A stretch of 64,000 bases of DNA, taken from Acidimicrobiia bacterium (GTDB lineage: Bacteria > Actinomycetota > Acidimicrobiia > Acidimicrobiales > VFJN01). The notes under the pieces are model-generated. The model made no database searches. It saw nothing but the letters and a program-made list of their open reading frames with translations, and was not told the origin of the DNA. The stretch is from assembly GCA_009694375.1 (NCBI GenBank), contig SHVB01000013.1, positions 1 through 64,000 on the forward strand, in the 5' to 3' direction. The position numbers were made by a program, and so were the translations under genes. Positions 34,431 through 44,076 of the stretch are shown here, piece after piece (position 1 is the stretch's first letter; each line of letters starts with the position of its first letter).

Positions 34431-35615
34431 TCAGGGGGTCCAGCGCACCGGCATGGATTCGAAGCCGGTGATGAAGTTCGCGGGACGCATCGGGGTGGGG
34501 CCGGCGAGTTCCAGGTCGGGCATCCGCGCCATCAACCGTTCGGTCATCACACTCACCTCGAGCCGGGCCAGGCTGGCGCCGAGGCAGAAGTGTGTGCCAA
34601 ACCCAAAGGCAACGTGATCGTTAGGACTGCGTTCAATATCGAACTCAAACGGGCGATCAAAGATCTCCTCGTCACGATTAGCGGAGTGGTAGAGCAGCAC
34701 CACCTCCTGTCCTTTACGCAACTGCTGGCCGCGCAACTCCGTATCCTCGGTGGCCACGCGGGACATCGTTTTGATCGGCGTCACCCAGCGCAGCATCTCC
34801 TCCACCGTCGAACCCAACAGTTCGGGCCGGTCGAGAAGTTTCTGCCGCTGATCGGGGTTGCGCACCAACTGTGCGATGCCTCCACTCACCACGTGACGGG
34901 TGGTCTCATCGCCTCCGACCAAGATCAGCAAGGACTCCTGCATCAACTCATCGTCGTCGAGCATGTCGCCGTCTACCTCGGCGTGGACCAGCACGGACAT
35001 CAAATCGATGTCCACCGGCCGGGTGCGTCGCTCGGCGATCACCTTGGTTGCATAGGCCTGGTACTCCAAGAAGGCGGTGGCCGCCGCCATCAAGGCCTCG
35101 TCGGTGGCTTTATTGGACTGGGCGGAAACCATGTCGTCGCTCCAGGTGAGCAGATCAGCCCGGTCCTCAGGAGCCACGCCGAGCGCATCACCGATCATGA
35201 CCATCGGCAGTGGGGCGGCGATGTCGCGTACCAAGTCGCATGACCCCTTCTCGTATACCGCATCGATGATCTCGTCGCACACGGCACGAATCTTGGCTTC
35301 GAGGTCCCGAACCCGACGGGGCGTGAATCCCTTGCTCACCAACTTCCGGCGACGGGCATGATCGGGATCGTCCATGTCGATCATCATCGGCATCGGGCCC
35401 ATACCCGGGACCGCCCCACCGGCGCTCGAAAACGTATTCGGGTTGCGCTCCACGACCTTCAGGTCCCGGTAGCAGGCAATCCCCCAAACGCCATTGGCTT
35501 CGTCGAAATACACGGGAGCGTTGGTCCGCATCCAGCGGTAAAGGTCGTGGGGGTCGCTGGCGTAGAACTCCCCCGCCAGTAGGTCGATCTCCGGGCGCGT
35601 GGGATGGTCAGCCAT
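34431..35615 (-). CDS. Cytochrome P450, CYP142-like
   Basis: A 394-residue soluble P450. The I-helix oxygen-binding segment is [17 protein letters not shown], the K-helix ExxR is in VEEMLRW, and the haem loop is [17 protein letters not shown] with the axial Cys near residue 344. From memory, the chain closely follows mycobacterial CYP142 (steroid C26/C27 monooxygenase) at the N-terminal [27 protein letters not shown], and the C-terminal [14 protein letters not shown]. It would hydroxylate the sterol side-chain terminus using ferredoxin-supplied electrons; no ferredoxin gene is adjacent. It faces the TetR gene and shares the neighbourhood of the KstR-like operator. Confidence 0.88.
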   Translation of the reverse strand: MADHPTRPEIDLLAGEFYASDPHDLYRWMRTNAPVYFDEANGVWGIACYRDLKVVERNPNTFSSAGGAVPGMGPMPMMIDMDDPDHARRRKLVSKGFTPRRVRDLEAKIRAVCDEIIDAVYEKGSCDLVRDIAAPLPMVMIGDALGVAPEDRADLLTWSDDMVSAQSNKATDEALMAAATAFLEYQAYATKVIAERRTRPVDIDLMSVLVHAEVDGDMLDDDELMQESLLILVGGDETTRHVVSGGIAQLVRNPDQRQKLLDRPELLGSTVEEMLRWVTPIKTMSRVATEDTELRGQQLRKGQEVVLLYHSANRDEEIFDRPFEFDIERSPNDHVAFGFGTHFCLGASLARLEVSVMTERLMARMPDLELAGPTPMRPANFITGFESMPVRWTP

Positions 35616-35832
35616 CCGGCGATTCTCGCATACCGGACCGGATCAACCCGATTGCGAACAGCCGATTACAGGAAAGAATCCGGGGCCACGGCGAGCCCCC
35701 GCCGGGCGGCGGAAACGCCGATCCGCTCCGACCCCCACGCGGGGCCGGAACGGGGCAATCCTCGGGCGGCGTAGGCCCGGCATACTGGGAGTCCCCCTAC
35801 CCAAACCTCTCACAGAAGCCCGAGACCCAGAT

Positions 35833-37233
35833 ATGGCGCTACACGCCCGAAACACGATTCGCGACGAACTCAACGCCAGTGTGTTTGCCGGCCAAGACCT
35901 CTCCACGGCCCTGCCCAAGTATCGCTTTCCCGACCGGGAGATTGACCCCGACCACGCCTATCAGGTGATCGCCGATGAGATCATGCTCGACGGCAACGCC
36001 CGCCAGAACCTGGCCACGTTCTGTCAGACATGGGAGGAACCGCAGGTCACCAAACTCATGGAGTTGGCGATCAACAAGAACATGATCGACCGCGATGAGT
36101 ACCCGCAGACCGCCGAGATTGAGCGGCGGGCCACCCACATGATGGCGGATCTCTGGAACGCCCCCGATGCCGCCAACACCGTCGGCACCTCCTGCATCGG
36201 ATCTTCGGAGGCATGCATGTTGGGCGGCATGGCCGCCAAGTGGCGCTGGCGAGCCCGCCAAGCCGCCGCCGGCCGACCCACCGACCGACCCAACATGGTG
36301 TGTGGTGCAGTACAGGTCGTGTGGCACAAGTTCGCCAAGTATTGGGATATCGAAATGCGCGAGGTGCCCATGGCCCCCGGCCAGTACTTCATGACTCCAC
36401 AAGACGTGCTGGACCGAGTGGACGAAAACACCATCATGGTGGTGCCCACCCTGGGACTCACCTACACCGGTGTCTATGAGATGGTGAAACCCATTGCGGA
36501 TGTTCTCGATCAACTGCAGATCGACAGCGGGCTCGACGTCGACATCCACGTCGATGCCGCCAGCGGCGGATTCCTCGCCCCGTTCTGCGCCCCACACATG
36601 GAGTGGGACTTCCGATTACCGCGGGTGAAGTCGATCAGCGCATCAGGCCACAAGTTCGGTCTTGCGCCGCTCGGGGTTGGGTGGGTGGTCTTCCGTGACA
36701 GCTCCGAACTCCCCGATGACCTGATTTTTCATGTGAACTACCTCGGTGGCGACATGCCGGTCTTCCAGATCAACTTCTCCCGGCCGGCCGGTCAGATCGT
36801 GGCCCAGTACTACGACTTCCTGAGGCTCGGACGCGACGGCTACCGGCGGGTGCACGACGCCACCTACGCCACCGGAAAATATCTGGCGGAGGAGATCACC
36901 CAAATGGGGATCTTCGAACTGCTCCACGACAGCGATTCCACCACCGGCATTCCCTGTGTCACCTGGCGCATCCCGGAAGGGGTTGACCTCGGCTTCACCC
37001 TCTACGACCTGGCCGACCGTTTGCGCATCAAAGGCTGGCAGGTGCCCGCCTACACGCTCACCGGCGATGCCTCGCACATCGCCGTGCAACGTATCCTGGT
37101 GCGCCAGGACGTGAGCCGAGACCTGGCCAGCCTACTCATGGACGATTTCCGCGCGGCCCTTGCCCACCTCGGTCGGCACCCCATCTCAGTGCCGATGAGC
37201 AAGGAGGAATCCGCTGGCTTCAACCATCTCTGA
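35833..37233 (+). CDS. gad: Glutamate decarboxylase
   Basis: A 466-residue PLP enzyme with the same length as E. coli GadB and clear family segments: [32 protein letters not shown], and the PLP lysine in [10 protein letters not shown] (Lys274). The C-terminal ...FNHL resembles the GadB autoinhibitory tail. It converts glutamate to GABA, consuming a proton, as used in acid stress. No GadC antiporter gene is in the window. The ATG at 35833 is chosen because GadB-type homology begins there; the frame is open upstream. A hairpin between it and the convergent PAP2 gene probably ends both. Confidence 0.93.
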   Translation: MALHARNTIRDELNASVFAGQDLSTALPKYRFPDREIDPDHAYQVIADEIMLDGNARQNLATFCQTWEEPQVTKLMELAINKNMIDRDEYPQTAEIERRATHMMADLWNAPDAANTVGTSCIGSSEACMLGGMAAKWRWRARQAAAGRPTDRPNMVCGAVQVVWHKFAKYWDIEMREVPMAPGQYFMTPQDVLDRVDENTIMVVPTLGLTYTGVYEMVKPIADVLDQLQIDSGLDVDIHVDAASGGFLAPFCAPHMEWDFRLPRVKSISASGHKFGLAPLGVGWVVFRDSSELPDDLIFHVNYLGGDMPVFQINFSRPAGQIVAQYYDFLRLGRDGYRRVHDATYATGKYLAEEITQMGIFELLHDSDSTTGIPCVTWRIPEGVDLGFTLYDLADRLRIKGWQVPAYTLTGDASHIAVQRILVRQDVSRDLASLLMDDFRAALAHLGRHPISVPMSKEESAGFNHL

Positions 37234-37278
37234 TCCAGCCGGCCCCGGCCCCCACCGAACCGGGTGTTCCCGGTGGTG

Positions 37279-37313
37279 GTGCTCACACCCGGCCAATGCC
37301 CGGATGTGAGCAC
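37279..37313. terminator. Bidirectional terminator hairpin between gad and the PAP2 gene
   Basis: Inverted repeat with 14-15-base arms (GTGCTCACACCCGG and its near-exact complement, one mismatch) around a six-base loop CCAATG, lying in the 87-bp gap between two convergent stop codons. Strength and place suit a shared terminator. Confidence 0.75.
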
Positions 37314-37320
37314 TCGCCCC

Positions 37321-37980
37321 TCAGGCGTCACGGGCTCGGTGCCAATCGCCAAGCAAAGTAACCACCAGTAATCCCAGCAGGGTGCCAAAGGACCATCCCC
37401 CGATGACATCAGCCGGAAAGTGGAGGCCATAGACAATCCGGGCGATCCCCACCAGCGCGACGAGCACGAGGGCGACCGGCCGGGCCCGCACCGGAAGCAC
37501 TGCCATGCCGACCACCGCGATAGCGGCTGCCACGGCGGCGTGACCGGAGAGATAGCCGAACCCGGTGGCGTCCCCACCCGGAAGAACAATGTCGGGCATA
37601 AACACCTGGGGACGACCCCGGGCGACGAGTTCCTTGACGCCATGGACCGCTAACCAGGCGGCGCCACCGATGGCGACTGCGAGGCACGCCACGACACGAT
37701 CCCGTCGGAATATCAGGATGGCTCCTCCCACCATGACCGGCCCCACCAAACTTCCCAACTGCATCACGGGCCACAGGCCTTCGGCAACGAGCGGGGGCGC
37801 CTGGTTGAGCCAGCGGGTGACCTCGATCTCCCACGAGGCGATCGGATCGCGAGCGGCCACCAGGTAGGAAACCACCAGACCGACCCCCGCCATCGCGCTG
37901 ATCGCCACGGGGTGAGCGAATGGTTGAACGAACAACGCGTCGACCCGGGGGGACGTCGGGGTGGGGTGGGTGTCACTCAT
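37321..37980 (-). CDS. PAP2 superfamily membrane phosphatase
   Basis: A 219-residue membrane protein with about six helices. The three-part PAP2 active site is complete: KELVARGRP (K-x6-RP), LSGH, and RIVYGLHFPAD (R-x5-H-x3-D). Such enzymes dephosphorylate phosphatidate or undecaprenyl pyrophosphate on the outer membrane face. The N-terminal cytoplasmic segment (MSDTHPTPTSPRVD) is short. It ends at a hairpin shared with the glutamate decarboxylase gene; it could serve lipid recycling together with the acyltransferases elsewhere in the window, though nothing links them directly. Confidence 0.9.
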   Translation of the reverse strand: MSDTHPTPTSPRVDALFVQPFAHPVAISAMAGVGLVVSYLVAARDPIASWEIEVTRWLNQAPPLVAEGLWPVMQLGSLVGPVMVGGAILIFRRDRVVACLAVAIGGAAWLAVHGVKELVARGRPQVFMPDIVLPGGDATGFGYLSGHAAVAAAIAVVGMAVLPVRARPVALVLVALVGIARIVYGLHFPADVIGGWSFGTLLGLLVVTLLGDWHRARDA

Positions 37981-38292
37981 TGGGTTTCATCCACCTTCGC
38001 TCGGGCTGATCAGCCGATGGTGTTTATGCTCACCCGTCGGGGTGGGACGTCACCGTGGTGCCGCCTCGCCCAGAGACACGAACAACTCCGGGAGGGCCGA
38101 CTGACGGTGCGCAGGCTACTCGCGAACCATGAACGTCAGGCCTCGCTGGAGCCGATGGTCGGTCGGCGCGGTAACCGCCCGATAATCGGGGCGAAGCGGG
38201 GCACGGGCCGTGGCGATGGCGCAGTACTGAGCCACGGGCCCAGATGGTCTCGCTCTGCGCCCGCGATCCGACATGCGTAGGATCGGAGGCCG
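37981..38292. other. Divergent spacer of about 310 bp
   Basis: It holds the promoters of the PAP2 gene and of the CmcJ-like gene. A perfect 12-bp palindrome GGCTGATCAGCC lies at 38004-38015, near the PAP2 start, and a GGAGG ribosome site at 38285-38289 serves the CmcJ-like gene. No gene is supported. Confidence 0.5.
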
Positions 38293-39453
38293 ATGGCTCT
38301 CACGGACACGACGGTGGCAGTGACGCTCGGCTTCTTGCCCGCCTCGTTGGCCGTGCCCGACACCGATCACCCCGGGCTTTTGCGGGCCGGCCCGCGTGCG
38401 GCGGCTCCCTATGGTTGCGGGAGCATCGAGCGGCACGAGTGTCCAGCAACAGACTCGTGTCGGGACGATGCCGTCCAGCCCGACCTGCTCGACTTCGGCT
38501 TCGACAGGGTAGATCTGTCGGGCATCGACACCCTTCAGAGCACGTTCGCCCGCGTGGCGGCGGCCGGCCACATCTCCGACGATGAGGCCGCGATGATCCG
38601 CTCGGCGCTGGAGGGCACCGTCCTGCGAACCTTCAGCGGCCACACCCTCACGGTGAGACACGTGGCCAGCGAGGGCTTCATCATGCGAAAGAGCGGCCCG
38701 AACGGGATGCCCGTCGTCGGGACGCGCTCTACGGGCATAAACGACCACGGCTCGGCCACCTCGGTACACATCGACCAGGACGTGTACGGCACACCCCTGA
38801 CACAGGTCATGGACGGTCGGGCACCGCAGCTGTTCCGCCACGACTCACCTGACGGGAAGAACCACGACGTCGGACTCATGCTGGTCAACCTGTGGATCCC
38901 ACTGCAGCAGATCACCCAGCCGCTGGCGCTGGCCGACGGGCGCAGCGTCGATCGGCGCCGCCACCAGCTGCGCTTCGGGCTCGGCACCCAGTCCTTCCTC
39001 GAGCGCGACGGGGACATGGTGATCAACGACATCTGGACACTGCTTCACGATCCGGACCAGCGCTGGTACCTCCGCTCCGACATGGACCACCAGAGCGCCT
39101 ACGTGTTCAACACGTTGAGCACGCCGCATGGGGCGTGCATCCTGCCGGGGGAGGACGTCGCCGAGCAGTGGTACCACTGGTTGGAAGATGCCGAGGCTGC
39201 GGTCACGGCCGGTGATGTCGCGGCGCTCGACGAGGCGGTCTCGCTGGTCACACCGGCGCTCCCGACGGACGTGCCCTCGGCGTTGCGGGCCGCCATCGCC
39301 GCCATGGCCGCCTTGGTCGACGAAGCGCGCCGCGATCCCGCGGCGGTGTGCGGGCGGCGGGCCGAGGAATGGCTGACAAGGTCGCGGGCCGCCCGTAACC
39401 GGGTGATCCGCATGTCGCTCGAACTGCGGATAGTCATCTCGGTCGACACCTAG
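38293..39453 (+). CDS. CmcJ/NvfI-like oxidoreductase family protein
   Basis: A 386-residue protein resembling the CmcJ/NvfI family (a double-stranded beta-helix group related to 2-oxoglutarate/iron enzymes, also named after the cephamycin gene cmcJ). The diagnostic block LMLVNLWIPLQQITQPLALA followed by DGRSVD is clear, preceded by a HIDQD segment that could supply metal ligands, and followed by YVFNTLSTPHGAC. The start is fixed by GGAGG four bases upstream of ATG. The last 90 residues are helical and Arg-rich, beyond the usual domain. The gene stands alone in its orientation between PAP2 and the acyl-CoA dehydrogenase operon. Substrate unknown. Confidence 0.65.
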   Translation: MALTDTTVAVTLGFLPASLAVPDTDHPGLLRAGPRAAAPYGCGSIERHECPATDSCRDDAVQPDLLDFGFDRVDLSGIDTLQSTFARVAAAGHISDDEAAMIRSALEGTVLRTFSGHTLTVRHVASEGFIMRKSGPNGMPVVGTRSTGINDHGSATSVHIDQDVYGTPLTQVMDGRAPQLFRHDSPDGKNHDVGLMLVNLWIPLQQITQPLALADGRSVDRRRHQLRFGLGTQSFLERDGDMVINDIWTLLHDPDQRWYLRSDMDHQSAYVFNTLSTPHGACILPGEDVAEQWYHWLEDAEAAVTAGDVAALDEAVSLVTPALPTDVPSALRAAIAAMAALVDEARRDPAAVCGRRAEEWLTRSRAARNRVIRMSLELRIVISVDT

Positions 39454-39514
39454 CCGAGCGAACCAGAACACCCGGCGTTGATGTCGGTTACTCGATCTCC
39501 TCCGGGCTGCGGGC

Positions 39515-40639
39515 TCAGTGGGGGCGTAGGTCACCAGTGGCGATCAGGTGTCCAAGCCGATCGAGTTGGTGCCGGGCCGAGCCGAGCTCGTGCTCTAGCT
39601 GCATCGCCCATCGGAAGTAGCGGTGGAGCGGGTAGTCGGTGTCGATGCCGATGCCGCCGTGGAGGTGCTGGCACGCGAACGATGCGGACTGCCCGGCCTC
39701 GGCGGCCAGGTACTTGGCCACCAGGACGTGCTCGGTGGCCGGTCGCCCGGACGACAGCCGCCAGGCGGCCTCCCATGTGGTCATGCGGATCGTCTCCGCC
39801 GCGATGTACGCATCGGCCGCCCGCTGGTGAACGGCTTGGAAACTTCCGATCGGGCGGTCGAACTGGACCCGTTCGCGCACGTAGGCGGCGGTCATCTCCA
39901 GCGCCCGCTCGATCACCCCAAGCTGTGTGGCGCAGATCGCGACCGTGGCCCGCTCGCTCAACCAGCGGAGCACCTCGCCACCATGCCCGTCGGTGTCGAG
40001 CCTTGCACTGGGTTCCGCGCCCGCCAGCTCGAGGCGCGAGCGCGGTTGGCCATCAGGCGTGCGTTGTTGCACAACGTCGACCCCCGCGGCGGTCGGCTCC
40101 ACCCAGAACAGCCCGATCGTGCCATCGTCGCAGCGGGCCGGAACGAGGATGTGCGAGGCCTGCTCGGCGTAAGCGACGTTGACCCGCACGCCGGTCAGTC
40201 GAACGGACGCGCCGTGGCGAGCGGCACGCGTGGACGGTGCCAAGGGGTCTGCCGCACCGCCATCTTCGAGAGCGACGCTGAGCAGGCGGTCACCGGCAAC
40301 CACCTCGGCGAGCCACGTCCGTTCGGGCCCGCTTCCGAACTCGGAAAGGACCAACGCCCCCAAGGCCAACGTGGCCTGCGCCGGCACCACCGCCACATGG
40401 CGGCCCACTTCCTGGAGCACCCGGCACAGCGCCAGGAACCCCAAACCCGAGCCTCCGTCTGCCTCCCCGATGCCCACGCCGAGAAGATCGGCGGTGGCCA
40501 GCGCCCGCCAGGCCCGCTCGTCCCACCCACCGGGGGTCGCCTCGATCTCCCGCAGGCGCTCGACGGTTACGAGGTCGCCAAGGATGGTGCGAACAAGCGC
40601 ACCAACCTCCTGCTCCTCCTCAGTAAAGGTGAAGTCCAC
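39515..40639 (-). CDS. Acyl-CoA dehydrogenase, divergent subunit
   Basis: A 374-residue acyl-CoA dehydrogenase fold protein that has lost most canonical flavin-loop motifs: the SEPDAGSD loop is replaced by VALEDGGAADPLAP, and the usual C-terminal EGTxEI is absent. Conserved are the YVRERVQFDRPIGSFQAVHQ helix and the HLHGGIGIDTDYPLHR segment. In sterol-degrading actinobacteria, pairs of one canonical and one degenerate subunit form alpha2beta2 dehydrogenases; the gene 4 bp upstream is the likely partner. GTG at 40639 is chosen for its fit to the family N-terminus (DFTFTEEEQEV). It is the last gene of the TetR-BVMO operon. Confidence 0.85.
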   Translation of the reverse strand: MDFTFTEEEQEVGALVRTILGDLVTVERLREIEATPGGWDERAWRALATADLLGVGIGEADGGSGLGFLALCRVLQEVGRHVAVVPAQATLALGALVLSEFGSGPERTWLAEVVAGDRLLSVALEDGGAADPLAPSTRAARHGASVRLTGVRVNVAYAEQASHILVPARCDDGTIGLFWVEPTAAGVDVVQQRTPDGQPRSRLELAGAEPSARLDTDGHGGEVLRWLSERATVAICATQLGVIERALEMTAAYVRERVQFDRPIGSFQAVHQRAADAYIAAETIRMTTWEAAWRLSSGRPATEHVLVAKYLAAEAGQSASFACQHLHGGIGIDTDYPLHRYFRWAMQLEHELGSARHQLDRLGHLIATGDLRPH

Positions 40640-40643
40640 GGCC

Positions 40644-41819
40644 TCAGTCCTTGTAGTGGGGCAGACCGAGGCCAGCCATGGCGATGATGTCCCGTTGGAT
40701 CTCGTTCGTGCCCGCACCGAAGGTCAGGATCAGGCCGTTGAGGTAGGCGGAGCGAACCCTGCCTTCGACCACCGATCCCGGGCTTCCCTCGTCCAGCAGC
40801 CCGGCGACGCCGATCACCTCGAGGAGCGCTTGGGCGGCTTCGAGGTTGAACTCGCTGCCGAAGACCTTGATGGCGGAGGACTCGGCCATGTCGGGGCGAC
40901 CCCGGTCGGCCGCCCACGCCTGCTTCCAGTTCATGAGGCGCAGGGCCTGCGCCTTCGCGTACACCCGAGCCAGGTTGTGCTGCACCCAGGCCACCTCGAT
41001 GACCGGCCGACCGTCCACCACGGTGTGGCGAGCCCAGTCGGTCACATCGGCGGTCAGGCGCTGGAGCCGACCGACCGTCATGAGCGAGATCCGCTCCCGA
41101 TTCAACTGGCCGACGATGAGCTTCCAGCCGTTGTTCTCCCCGCCGATGAGATGATCGCCCGGCACCCGAACGTCGTCGTAGAACGTGGCGCTGGTGGTGA
41201 CACCGCCCACGGTGTGGACCGGCTGGTAGGAGAACCCCGGCGCCGAAGTGGGGACCATGAAGATGGACAGCCCGGCGTGTTTGTCGACATCAGGATCGGT
41301 GCGAGCCGCCAGCCAGACGTAGTCGGCGTAGCTGGCGAGGCTCGTCCACATCTTCTGGCCGTTGATCACCCATTCGTCGCCGTCGCGCACCGCTTTCGTG
41401 GTGAGGCCCGCCAGATCGGTGCCGGCATCGGGCTCGGAGTAGCCAATGGCGAAGAACAGCTCGCCGGCCATGATGCGCGGGCAGAAGAACTCCTGCTGAG
41501 CCTCGGTGCCGTAGTCCATGAGCGTGGGGCCAACGGTGTTCAAGGTGAGGAAGGGCAGGGGGAACCCCACCGCCTGGACCTCGTCAGCGAAGATGAACTG
41601 CTCGATCGCGGAGCTCTCCCGACCGCCGAACCGGATCGGCCAGCTCTGCCCGAGCAGTCCAGCCGCGCCCATCCCTGCCATGGCGGCACGAAACTCGGGC
41701 CCCCCGCCCTCCAAGTCGATATTCAGTTCGGCGCGAAGCGCGGGCGTCATCATTTCCGAGAGGTAGCTGCGGAGTCCGGCGCGAAAGGCCAGCTGGTCGG
41801 CGGTGAGCTCTAGCTGCAT
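40644..41819 (-). CDS. Acyl-CoA dehydrogenase, canonical-type subunit
   Basis: A 391-residue acyl-CoA dehydrogenase with the flavin/substrate loop AIGYSEPDAGTDLAGL, NGQKMWTSLASYADYV and the C-terminal FGAGTNEIQRDIIA. The Glu of the usual EGT is Ala here (AGT), so the catalytic base, if any, is elsewhere or in the partner. It is encoded 2 bp behind the cupin gene and 4 bp ahead of the second dehydrogenase, so the three are one transcript. A heteromeric dehydrogenase acting on a ring-derived or sterol-derived acyl-CoA is inferred, not shown. Confidence 0.88.
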   Translation of the reverse strand: MQLELTADQLAFRAGLRSYLSEMMTPALRAELNIDLEGGGPEFRAAMAGMGAAGLLGQSWPIRFGGRESSAIEQFIFADEVQAVGFPLPFLTLNTVGPTLMDYGTEAQQEFFCPRIMAGELFFAIGYSEPDAGTDLAGLTTKAVRDGDEWVINGQKMWTSLASYADYVWLAARTDPDVDKHAGLSIFMVPTSAPGFSYQPVHTVGGVTTSATFYDDVRVPGDHLIGGENNGWKLIVGQLNRERISLMTVGRLQRLTADVTDWARHTVVDGRPVIEVAWVQHNLARVYAKAQALRLMNWKQAWAADRGRPDMAESSAIKVFGSEFNLEAAQALLEVIGVAGLLDEGSPGSVVEGRVRSAYLNGLILTFGAGTNEIQRDIIAMAGLGLPHYKD

Positions 41820-41821
41820 GC

Positions 41822-42286
41822 TCAGGTGTTCGCCTTCCAGTCCTCGATCAACAACTCCATGGTCACTTCGATCATCGGGTTCATGTGCTCGTCGAGGATC
41901 TCGTAGAGGGTGCCCCGATCCGAGTGGCAGCCAAAGAAGACCAGGCCGCCTTCGGGGCCGCCGGTCTCGAGGTGGGGAAGCGATTCCTCCCCGGTGAGCG
42001 CGTAGTCGCCCGCCTTGCGGACCCGGTGCCGCAGCACGCAGCCGTCAGGAGCGAGGTCGTCGAGGTGCTGCTCGCCCTCGAGGACAAGGACCGTGGTCGT
42101 AGCCGTGTGACGGTGGATGTGGCAGTGCCCACCGCCAGGCTTCCACCTCACCAGCATGTCGAGCGTCCCGGCGGCGAGGTCGTGGCCCAGAATCGTGTAG
42201 TCGTGGTCGATCACGAACGACGTGGTGTCCTCGTCGGTAACGTGCCGCCACTTGTACCGGCCCTGATCGATGGCGCTCTGGTTCAC
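41822..42286 (-). CDS. Cupin-domain protein
   Basis: A 154-residue single cupin. The metal-binding motif is unusually His-rich, GGGHCHIHRHTATTTVLVLE, with a second strand set at GCVLRHRVRKAGDYALTGEE. Such proteins act as dioxygenases, isomerases or sensors. The GTG at 42286 overlaps the stop of the Baeyer-Villiger monooxygenase gene (GTGA), so the two are coupled. Within this operon it could process or sense the lactone or hydroxyacid product; that is speculation from position. Confidence 0.8.
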   Translation of the reverse strand: MNQSAIDQGRYKWRHVTDEDTTSFVIDHDYTILGHDLAAGTLDMLVRWKPGGGHCHIHRHTATTTVLVLEGEQHLDDLAPDGCVLRHRVRKAGDYALTGEESLPHLETGGPEGGLVFFGCHSDRGTLYEILDEHMNPMIEVTMELLIEDWKANT

Positions 42287-44076
42287 GTGCACTCCAATCC
42301 GTCGAGGCGGCCATCGGCGCGCCAGGCTTCCAAGATGTCTGCGTACTCGGTGGGGCCGCCGAAGTAGAACCCGGCCTGCAGGGTCTTACGTTCGACCTGC
42401 CCCTCATTGTTGTAGAAGCCGGGGGTGCAGTTGGCCGAGAACTCGGCGGTCCGGCCGCTGCGCTCCAGGACCGCTTCGACCCAGTCGGCGACCGCCTGGG
42501 GCGACGCCTCGATGCGTTCGATGTCTCGCTTGAGGGCGGTGGCGATGGTCCAGGCGCCGTGACGGGCCTGGATCTCGAGGAGGTAGACGAAGTTCGTGGT
42601 GAAACCCGACTGCGCGATGGACACCATGGTGAGGTTCGGAAACCCTTCGAGGTACAGCCCGTGGAACGTTCGCACGCCGTCGGCCCACGCCTCGCTCAGG
42701 CTCAGGCCGTCGACGCCCACGATCGGGAACCCGGCGCGCTTCGAGTAGTCGGTGCCCATCTCGAAGCCGGTGGCCAGGATCAGGCAGTCCAGTTCGTATT
42801 CGACACCGCCCACCACCACGGCCGTCTCGGTGATCTGGTCGACACCGTGACCCTGGGTGTCTACCAAGGTCACGTCGGGCCGGTTGTACGTCGGCAGGTA
42901 GCCGTCATGGAAGCAGGGGCGCTTGCAGAACTGGCGATACCAGGGCTTCAGGGCCTCGGCGATTTCCGGGTCCTTGACCAGAGCATCGACGCGCGCTCGG
43001 ATCTCCTCCATCTTCACGAAGTCGGCGGTCTCCACGGCACGGTCGATCGCCTCCGGTGATAGGTCGGGATCGTCATCAGCGGTGATGATGGCCAGGAGTT
43101 TGGTGAGGATGTCGGTCCAGCCGTCGCCGACCAGGTCTTCCTCCACGAAACCCCCGGCGGTGAGGGTCTGGAAATTGTCGATCCGCTCGCGCTGCCAGCC
43201 CGGCCGCAACGCCTCGGCCCACGCCGGGTCGGTCGGGCGATTGGCTCGCACGTCGACCGACGATGGGGTCCGCTGGAAGACGTAGAGGTGTTCGGCGCTC
43301 TCGGCGAGGTGGGGAATGCACTGCACCGCCGAGGCACCGGTGCCGATGATCCCCACCCGCTTACGGGCCAGGCCGGTGAGGTTCCCGGAGGCATCGCCGC
43401 CCGTATAGCCGTAGTCCCAGCGGCTGGTGTGGAAGGCCCGCCCGGCGAAGGTGTCGATGCCGGCGACGCCGGGCAATTTGGGCTTCTGGAAAAAACCGTT
43501 GGCCAAGCACACGAAACGGGCTCGCATGGCGTCACCCCGATCGGTCTCGATGATCCAACGCCGGGCGGACTCGTCCCAGCGCAGGCCCGTCACCGTCGTC
43601 TGGAGGCACGCGTCGCGGTACAGGTCGTAGGCCTCGGCGATGCGACGAGCGTGGGCGAAGATCTCCGCGCCGTTCGCGTACTTCTCGGTGGGGACGTAGC
43701 CCAGATCCTCGAGCAACGGCAGGTAGACGTAGGACTCAATGTCGCAGGCCACCCCGGGGTAGCGGTTGAAGTACCACGTGCCGCCCACGTCGGCGGCCTT
43801 ATCGATCAACCGGATGGACTCGACGCCGAGCTTGCGGAGGTGGGCCCCCAGCAGCAGGCCACCGAATCCGGCGCCGATGAGGGCCACGTCGACCTCGTCG
43901 GTGAGCGGCGGACGCTCGATCGGTTCCTGCACGTAGATGTCATCAGCGAACCCGGCGCGGTCGCCCTCCACCCAGACGTACTGCTCGATGCCCTCGGGGC
44001 GAAGGCGACGCTCGCGCTCCTCGAGGTAACGACGACGCAGTGCATCGGGGTCGAACGCGAGGTCCTCGGCGCTCAC
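42283..44076 (-). CDS. Baeyer-Villiger monooxygenase (FAD/NADPH)
   Basis: A 597-residue flavoprotein. The FAD Rossmann motif GAGFGG is at residues 68-73, the NADPH motif GIIGTGASA at about 243-251, and the Baeyer-Villiger fingerprint FxGxxxHxxxWD is complete at 210-221 (FAGRAFHTSRWD). It inserts an oxygen next to a ketone to give an ester or lactone. The length and the N-terminal RRRYLEERERRLRPEG extension match cyclohexanone- or steroid-type enzymes. It overlaps the TetR stop at its ATG and the cupin start at its stop. It is the probable first catalytic step of this operon. Confidence 0.92.
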   Translation of the reverse strand: MSAEDLAFDPDALRRRYLEERERRLRPEGIEQYVWVEGDRAGFADDIYVQEPIERPPLTDEVDVALIGAGFGGLLLGAHLRKLGVESIRLIDKAADVGGTWYFNRYPGVACDIESYVYLPLLEDLGYVPTEKYANGAEIFAHARRIAEAYDLYRDACLQTTVTGLRWDESARRWIIETDRGDAMRARFVCLANGFFQKPKLPGVAGIDTFAGRAFHTSRWDYGYTGGDASGNLTGLARKRVGIIGTGASAVQCIPHLAESAEHLYVFQRTPSSVDVRANRPTDPAWAEALRPGWQRERIDNFQTLTAGGFVEEDLVGDGWTDILTKLLAIITADDDPDLSPEAIDRAVETADFVKMEEIRARVDALVKDPEIAEALKPWYRQFCKRPCFHDGYLPTYNRPDVTLVDTQGHGVDQITETAVVVGGVEYELDCLILATGFEMGTDYSKRAGFPIVGVDGLSLSEAWADGVRTFHGLYLEGFPNLTMVSIAQSGFTTNFVYLLEIQARHGAWTIATALKRDIERIEASPQAVADWVEAVLERSGRTAEFSANCTPGFYNNEGQVERKTLQAGFYFGGPTEYADILEAWRADGRLDGLECT

